From positions 1 through 56,081 of the forward strand of contig JAJZJX010000011.1 in assembly GCA_021850985.1 (NCBI GenBank): a DNA stretch of 56,081 bases, in the 5' to 3' direction. The notes under the pieces were generated by a model. That model was not told where the DNA came from. It did not search any database and saw only the letters and a list, made by a program, of their open reading frames with translations. The translations under genes and the position numbers were made by a program. The DNA comes from a bacterium. GTDB lineage: Bacteria; SZUA-79; Acidulodesulfobacterales; Acidulodesulfobacteraceae. Shown here one piece after another: positions 51,745-56,081 of this stretch. Each line of letters starts with the position of its first letter. Position 1 is the first letter of the stretch.

Positions 51745-52602
51745 ATGATAAAACTTTTAGGTGCTCACGTTTCAGTTGCCGGAGGATTTAAAAATGCCTG
51801 TATTTCCGCTGAAAACACCGGCTCAACAGCAATACAGATATTCACCAAAAGCCAGCTGAGATGGCAGGCTAAAGAATTGGATTTAAAAGATATAAAAGAT
51901 TTTAAAGAATGCGCGGAATCTCAAAAATTAATCGTTTTATCGCACCTCTCATATCTTGTAAATCTTGGAAGTTCTGACGAAGATATTACGGAAAAGTCTC
52001 TAAACGCATTTATAGACGAAATTAAAAGATGCAGCGCGCTCGGCATTAAATATTTAATATTTCACCCCGGTTCAAATAAAAATTTAACCGAAACTGAATC
52101 TATTCATAAAATTGCTCAAAATTTAAATATTATTCTTAACAAATCAAAAGATTTTATAAACGTAATTTTAGTCATAGAAACTACTGCAGGACAGGGAAAT
52201 CAGATAGGATACAAACTCGAACATATAGCAGAAATTATTAAACAGTCAGATAATCCTGAACGACTTGGAGTCTGTATTGATACATGTCACATTTTTGCCG
52301 CAGGATATGACATAAGAACAACAGATACTTATAATAATTTTATGAAAAACTTTAATAAAATCATTGGATTTAACAAATTATGCGCATTTCACCTTAATGA
52401 TTCACTCAAACCTTTAGGTTCTAAAATCGACCGCCATGCGCCTATCGGAAAAGGATATATAGGATTAGACGCTTTCAGATTTATTTTAAACGATAAAAGG
52501 CTCGATAATATTCCTCTCATAATAGAAACGCCAGGCGGCGACAAAGAGCATAAGGCTGATTTAGATATTTTAAAAAATCTTTCGGAAAAGGTGTCTGATT
52601 AA
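51745..52602 (+). CDS. nfo: Endonuclease IV (AP endonuclease)
   Basis: 285 residues. Zinc-site motifs are conserved: the HPGS loop, VIETTAGQGNQIG, GVCIDTCHIFAAGYDI, FHLNDSLKPLGSKIDRHAPIGKGYIG and IIETPGGD. It cleaves DNA at abasic sites and removes 3' blocks. It starts ATG with no Shine-Dalgarno. The final codons EKVSD and the TAA lie in the left arm of the inverted repeat at 52586-52670, so the insertion set the C-terminus of the protein. Confidence 0.95.
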   Translation: MIKLLGAHVSVAGGFKNACISAENTGSTAIQIFTKSQLRWQAKELDLKDIKDFKECAESQKLIVLSHLSYLVNLGSSDEDITEKSLNAFIDEIKRCSALGIKYLIFHPGSNKNLTETESIHKIAQNLNIILNKSKDFINVILVIETTAGQGNQIGYKLEHIAEIIKQSDNPERLGVCIDTCHIFAAGYDIRTTDTYNNFMKNFNKIIGFNKLCAFHLNDSLKPLGSKIDRHAPIGKGYIGLDAFRFILNDKRLDNIPLIIETPGGDKEHKADLDILKNLSEKVSD

Positions 52603-52670
52603 TTTTTTTGCAAATAAATTTTATGTTAACTATCTGTTTAGTATTCAAAAAAATTAATCAGACACCTTTT
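52586..52670. repeat. GGTGTCTGATTAATT inverted repeat covering the 3' end of nfo
   Basis: Perfect 24-base arms (52586-52609 and 52647-52670, core AAAAGGTGTCTGATTAATTT) are separated by 37 bases. The left arm contains the nfo stop codon. The element ends 29 bases before the stop of the convergent epimerase gene, and could end both transcripts. Confidence 0.85.
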
Positions 52671-52699
52671 TCACCGTCACAAATTGATCAAATTATCTG

Positions 52700-53644
52700 C
52701 TATCGGTTGAGCCAGTCCAAATATTTCTTTACTCCTTCTTCGACGGATGCAAAATCTTCTTTATATCCGATGTTTCTTAATGCCGCTATATCCGCTTCGG
52801 TAAAACTTTGATACGCTCCTTTAAGATGCTCCGGAAACTTAACGTACTCAGTCTCACCTTTTCCGTGATATTTTATTACGGCGTTTGCTACGTCGTTAAA
52901 AGATCTTGCCTTACCAGTGCCTATATTAAAAATTCCGGATTTTTCCGGATTATCCATAAACCACAAGTTAATCTTTGCGCAGTCTTCTACGTATACAAAA
53001 TCGCGCCTCTGCTCTCCGTTGCCGTAACCGTCTGTCCCCTCAAAAAGCTTTGCTTTTCCGGTTGAAATTATCTGGTTGTTAAAATGATAAGCTACGCTTG
53101 ACATTGTCCCTTTATGAGATTCACGCGGACCGTAAACGTTAAAATATCTAAAACCCGCTATCTGATACCTTGCATTTTTAATTACGCTCCTGACGTACTG
53201 ATCGAACTGAAACTTTGAATAAGCGTACATATTTATCGGAAGCTCGCATTCTCTTTTTTCGGTAAACCCTTTTTTACCCAGCCCGTAAACCGAAGCTGAA
53301 GAAGCATAAATATATTGGGCTCCGTTTTCCTGACACCACTTTAAAAGCTCCTTGGAATACTCAAAATTATTCCTCATTATAAATTTTCCGTCCCATTCGG
53401 TAGTAGAAGAACAGGCGCCTTCATGAAAAATTGCCGATATCTTTCCGAAATCGTAATTTGATTTTATTCGTTCGATAAAATCTTCCCTATCCATATAGTC
53501 TAAAATATCAAGGTCGTGAAGATTATACATTTTTCTTCCGTTAGTCAAATTATCTACGACCAATATATCAGATTCGCCTCTTTTATTGAGTTCTTCGATA
53601 ATGTTTGACCCTATAAACCCCGCACCGCCGGTAACTACTATCAT
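52700..53644 (-). CDS. hldD: ADP-L-glycero-D-manno-heptose-6-epimerase
   Basis: 314 residues. It has the Rossmann [10 protein letters not shown], the catalytic Y140-x3-K144 in MYAYSKFQ, and the HldD signatures [52 protein letters not shown] and [20 protein letters not shown]. It makes the L,D-heptose donor for the lipopolysaccharide inner core, consistent with a diderm envelope. No other LPS gene is in the window. It has a GGAGC site before the ATG and lies between two inverted-repeat elements. Confidence 0.95.
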   Translation of the reverse strand: MIVVTGGAGFIGSNIIEELNKRGESDILVVDNLTNGRKMYNLHDLDILDYMDREDFIERIKSNYDFGKISAIFHEGACSSTTEWDGKFIMRNNFEYSKELLKWCQENGAQYIYASSASVYGLGKKGFTEKRECELPINMYAYSKFQFDQYVRSVIKNARYQIAGFRYFNVYGPRESHKGTMSSVAYHFNNQIISTGKAKLFEGTDGYGNGEQRRDFVYVEDCAKINLWFMDNPEKSGIFNIGTGKARSFNDVANAVIKYHGKGETEYVKFPEHLKGAYQSFTEADIAALRNIGYKEDFASVEEGVKKYLDWLNR

Positions 53645-53696
53645 TGCATCGCGCTCCTGTTAAATTATAATTTTAAAAATTAATTTTATTCTTTCT

Positions 53697-53801
53697 AAAA
53701 GGTGTTGGATTAATTTTCCGTCTTAGCACCCCTCCTTTTTAATGAGGGGTGTCGGCCTAAGGCCGACGGGGTGGTTCACGGAAAATAATCTGACACCTTT
53801 T
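53697..53801. repeat. GGTGTTGGATTAATTTT inverted-repeat element
   Basis: The outer arms (53697-53720 and 53779-53801) match with two or three differences. The interior holds CACCCCTCCTTTTTAATGAG as a hairpin with its partner, then TCGGCC-TAA-GGCCGA and GGGGTGG, the same interior as at 13547. It lies 53 bases upstream of the hldD start. Confidence 0.85.
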
Positions 53802-53809
53802 CCTATCCT

Positions 53810-53850
53810 ATTACGGTGCGGACAGAATTTAATTCTGTCCGCACCGTAAT
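53810..53850. repeat. 20-bp palindrome of the GGACAGAATT type
   Basis: Arms ATTACGGTGCGGACAGAATT and its exact inverse are separated by a single T. It ends 8 bases before the stop of the PLD-like gene, where it could act as a terminator, and directly follows the 53697 element. Confidence 0.85.
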
Positions 53851-53858
53851 AAATTGAT

Positions 53859-54434
53859 TTAATTAACGTCGATATTCGATTTCCTATCCCACATACGATA
53901 AAAATTATGCAGAGCAGTTCTTATTTCGCTTTTATTTGTAATATATGTAGCATTGTTGTCTTGATTTTCAGCAGGTCCGCAATTTCCGCCGTAGCAGGAT
54001 GCGCCCTCGGCGGAAGGCGACCAGTTAGCAGAACCTTCCCTAAATACGACGCCGGGTATGATAAAGATTTTTTCGTGCATAATATTCCAGAACCCTCTGT
54101 CTCTTTTTGCTTTTATAAAAATATTTTTTACGTTTTTAAGCATATAAGTCCTGTCGGTTTTGTCTTTCATCTGCAAATCGTCCCTGTAAATATAAATCTT
54201 TACTCCTCTGTGCGCAAGATATATTAAGTCTTTTGCAATTTTATAATCGGTAAAAGAAAACATCGCAATATATAATCTCTTGGCAATTAATGATTTATTT
54301 AACCAATGTATATCAATGTTTTGAAGATTATATCTCGGCGAAAAATAGGTTGCCGTTTCGGCGTTAGCGGATAAAGGTGCCGCAAAACAACCCAAAAAAA
54401 TAAAAATTAACGCTGCCCATGCAAGCGGTTTCAT
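53859..54434 (-). CDS. Exported phospholipase-D-like protein with altered HKD motif
   Basis: 191 residues from the ATG at 54434, chosen because a GAGG site lies just before it and because the signal peptide MKPLAWAALIFIFLGCFAAPLSANA begins there; a longer frame to 54524 exists without a site. The fold has SLIAKRLYIAMFSFTDYKIAKDLIYLAHRGVKIYIYRDD, as in the short Nuc-type PLD proteins. The catalytic HxK is HEKIFII and the GSxN is GSANWS, but the aspartate of HxKx4D is a proline. Activity is uncertain. C-terminal cysteines CYGGNC are odd for the family. Confidence 0.8.
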   Translation of the reverse strand: MKPLAWAALIFIFLGCFAAPLSANAETATYFSPRYNLQNIDIHWLNKSLIAKRLYIAMFSFTDYKIAKDLIYLAHRGVKIYIYRDDLQMKDKTDRTYMLKNVKNIFIKAKRDRGFWNIMHEKIFIIPGVVFREGSANWSPSAEGASCYGGNCGPAENQDNNATYITNKSEIRTALHNFYRMWDRKSNIDVN

Positions 54435-54535
54435 AAAAAACCTCAATCTTAAATTAATACGGCTATTTAAATTTATAAATTTTATAAAATTAATTATATT
54501 ATAGACGAAATTCGTATGCAACAAATATAAGCATA

Positions 54536-54715
54536 CCCAAATCCCGATTTAGAAATTTATTTTCTGCATAAACTTAATGCGTTTATATCCGCCTGTGCGG
54601 GAATGACTTTGAGAGGATTTATCGTTTCACCCGTTGGGCGTCATTCCTGCGAAAGCAGGAATCCAGATTTACTTAACATTGGAATATATAAATATTTTCT
54701 AAATCGGGATTTGGG
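54536..54715. repeat. MITE-like element with perfect 20-bp inverted ends
   Basis: CCCAAATCCCGATTTAGAAA at 54536-54555 is inverted exactly at 54696-54715. The 140-base interior holds a degenerate GCGGGAATGAC (about 54596) and the full hairpin GTCATTCCTGC-GAAA-GCAGGAAT, a type of repeat scattered in many bacterial genomes. No transposase is inside. It fills the gap between the PLD-like gene and the sugar kinase gene. Confidence 0.75.
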
Positions 54716-54733
54716 AGTAGTTGGTATTGCCGA

Positions 54734-55672
54734 TTAAATATTTATTTTTTCTATTTTTATTTCTTTTACTATATTATCGACAAGATCCGTCGTAAACAGC
54801 TCCGTTCCGGGCATCTGTACCGTTGCCGCACCGCAGGCCATTCCGATTTTTAGGGAATCTTCTGCGCTCCCTCCGTTTGCGATAACGCTTAAAATACCGG
54901 CAACCATAGAATCTCCGGCTCCTACTCTCGACACCAGAGGAACTTCAGGAGACGCACCGTAAAAAATTCCTTCTTTTGAAGCCAATATTGCCCCTCTATG
55001 CCCGATAGATATAAATACGTATTCTATCCCTAAATTATGCAAATCTTTTGCGGCAGCCGCAATGTCATCTATCGAATCCAGATTTTTTTTGACTAACCTT
55101 TCAAGTTCGTGTATATTCGGCTTTATTATATAAGGTTTTGATTTTACCGCGCTGTTCAATAATGCGCCGTCCGCATCTACTAAGCATTTTATACCGGCGT
55201 TTTTCAAACGCGAACATAATATGTTATATATGTCATGGGTTATATTTAAAGGAGGGGAACCGGTAAGCACGGCAAAACCGTCCTTTGAATAAGCGTATAG
55301 TTCTTTTTCCAGTTTATCGAGAACAGAAGCGCTCATAGCGGGACCCATGCCGTTTATTTCATATTGCGAAACGGGATCGCTTTGCTGAATAACGCAATTT
55401 ATCCTCGTTTCGCCTTCCTCCCATATAAAATGCGGGTCGTCTAACTCGTCGCTTAGAATATCCGATATAAGAGTTCCTATTTTTCCGGCTAAAACACAGC
55501 AAGTAGCAGCTTTAACTTTAAGCCTTTTAAATGCCCTGCCTACGTTTATTCCGTTTCCGCCCGGATCAAACCGTGTTTCAAATGAATGAATTTTTTCGTC
55601 ATCGACTAATTTTTGAATTTTATATGTAACGTCTAATGCGGGATTTAGCGATAATACGGCAATATTAGCCAA
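54734..55672 (-). CDS. PfkB-family sugar-phosphate kinase (1-phosphofructokinase-like)
   Basis: 312 residues. The PfkB signature 1 is GGNGINVGRAFKRLKV and signature 2 is RVGAGDSMVAGIL, with the catalytic base in GAGD. It resembles 1-phosphofructokinase, 6-phosphofructokinase 2 and tagatose-6-phosphate kinase, which cannot be separated by sequence alone. The start is TTG at 55672 behind a strong GGAGGA site. No PTS genes are nearby, which argues against a FruK in a fructose PTS and favours a glycolytic role. Confidence 0.88.
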   Translation of the reverse strand: MANIAVLSLNPALDVTYKIQKLVDDEKIHSFETRFDPGGNGINVGRAFKRLKVKAATCCVLAGKIGTLISDILSDELDDPHFIWEEGETRINCVIQQSDPVSQYEINGMGPAMSASVLDKLEKELYAYSKDGFAVLTGSPPLNITHDIYNILCSRLKNAGIKCLVDADGALLNSAVKSKPYIIKPNIHELERLVKKNLDSIDDIAAAAKDLHNLGIEYVFISIGHRGAILASKEGIFYGASPEVPLVSRVGAGDSMVAGILSVIANGGSAEDSLKIGMACGAATVQMPGTELFTTDLVDNIVKEIKIEKINI

Positions 55673-55748
55673 TTAATTCCTCCGATATAATTTGCATACT
55701 TATTATAGCAATAAATTTAAGAATAAAAAATATAATTTAAAAAATATA

Positions 55749-55777
55749 TTGACATTCATATATATTTATTTTAATAT
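55749..55777 (+). promoter_or_regulatory. Promoter of the DUF134 gene
   Basis: A consensus -35 TTGACA (55749-55754), a 17-base spacer and a -10 TAATAT (55772-55777) predict transcription from about 55784, inside the palindrome at 55781-55802. Confidence 0.7.
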
Positions 55778-55780
55778 ATA

Positions 55781-55802
55781 ATTATTAGCATATGCTAATA
55801 AT
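55781..55802. promoter_or_regulatory. 22-bp palindrome at the DUF134 promoter (operator)
   Basis: Half-site ATTATTAGCAT followed by its exact inverse, covering the predicted transcription start. A protein bound here would repress the promoter, so the DUF134 regulator may control itself. Confidence 0.6.
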
Positions 55803-55822
55803 AAAATAAAAAATTAATAAAT

Positions 55823-56081
55823 ATGAGACCCTATAAGTGTAGAAAAGTTGAAAAAGAGCCGGAAATAAAATTTTTCAAACCGAACGGGATTCCGGCAAAA
55901 TTATTAGAAAAAGTTGTTTTGACGGTAGATGAATTTGAAGCCGTAAGGCTTGCAGATTTAAACGGGCTGTATCATGAAGAAGCGGCGGAAAAGATGAATA
56001 TATCCCGACAGACGTTCGGCAATATCATAGCTTCCGCCAGACGCAAAATCGCGGATTGTTTGGTTAATGCTAAAGCTCTTA
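55823..56081 (+). CDS. DUF134-family DNA-binding protein (partial)
   Basis: 86 residues are seen before the right edge. The family motif is RPYKCRKVEKEPEIKFFKPNGIP, followed by a helix-turn-helix (LTVDEFEAVRLADLNGLYHEEAAEKMNISRQTFGNIIASARRKIADCL). DUF134 proteins are often next to genes for NifX/NifB-like (MTH1175) metal-cluster proteins, which suggests a role in iron-sulfur or metal regulation. A 22-base palindrome sits over its promoter. The start is an ATG with no clear Shine-Dalgarno. Confidence 0.88.
   Translation, partial: MRPYKCRKVEKEPEIKFFKPNGIPAKLLEKVVLTVDEFEAVRLADLNGLYHEEAAEKMNISRQTFGNIIASARRKIADCLVNAKAL

Overview
The window is chromosomal DNA from an AT-rich Gram-negative bacterium. 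LolA, an ADP-heptose epimerase, PilY1 with minor pilins, FtsK and a P-II/glutamine synthetase pair behind a sigma-54-like promoter all point to a diderm proteobacterial or deltaproteobacterial-type lineage. A low-GC acid-mine sulfur/sulfate lineage such as the Acidulodesulfobacterales would fit, but this is a guess from gene style. Most genes are single-copy housekeeping genes. About half of the starts lack a clear Shine-Dalgarno sequence and sit behind an A/T-rich leader.

Layout. 1-4056: the start of a MEMO1-family gene and a two-subunit pyruvate carboxylase. 4262-11666: an AT-rich defence-type island on the minus strand, lying between pyruvate carboxylase and hisS. It reads, in transcription order, AAA ATPase, small unknown protein, RadC joined to the tail of HsdM, HsdS, a broken HsdR, and a DUF45 metalloprotease. 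11796-18548: hisS, a DsrE-like gene, tpiA, ileS and a 2-hydroxyacid dehydrogenase. 18599-25077: a small secreted repeat protein, a glyoxalase, tRNA-Gln, the AmmeMemoRadiSam radical SAM enzyme, an IclR regulator, a tiny basic protein gene, RNase J and PlsC. 25107-31237: a type IV pilus minor pilin operon (pilV, pilW, pilX, pilY1). 31517-38684: ssb, glnA, glnB, yajQ, lolA, ftsK, serS. 38755-46118: the F1/stalk genes of ATP synthase with parA, parB and a perfect parS site. 46127-56081: a VIT1-like transporter, gltX, a redox group (CDGSH protein, HxlR regulator, DoxX), an aldo/keto reductase, bacterioferritin, endonuclease IV, a heptose epimerase, a phospholipase-D-like protein, a PfkB kinase and the start of a DUF134 regulator.

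The most unusual part is the island. The methyltransferase subunit has lost its catalytic part and its tail is fused in frame to RadC. The HsdR frame has lost the Walker A region and a later motor region and carries an in-frame stop, while HsdS looks intact. An uncharacterised AAA ATPase plus small-protein pair sits at the head of the same operon and could be the still-working defence module.

The best regulatory structures are these: six 11-bp phased repeats of PhoB/OmpR type upstream of ssb; a dyad that overlaps the -35 boxes of hxlR, doxX and the CDGSH gene; a 22-bp palindrome at the DUF134 promoter; a sigma-54-like promoter before glnB; parS; and a family of GGTGTCAGATTAATTTT inverted repeats that lie at gene ends, one of which supplies the last codons of nfo.
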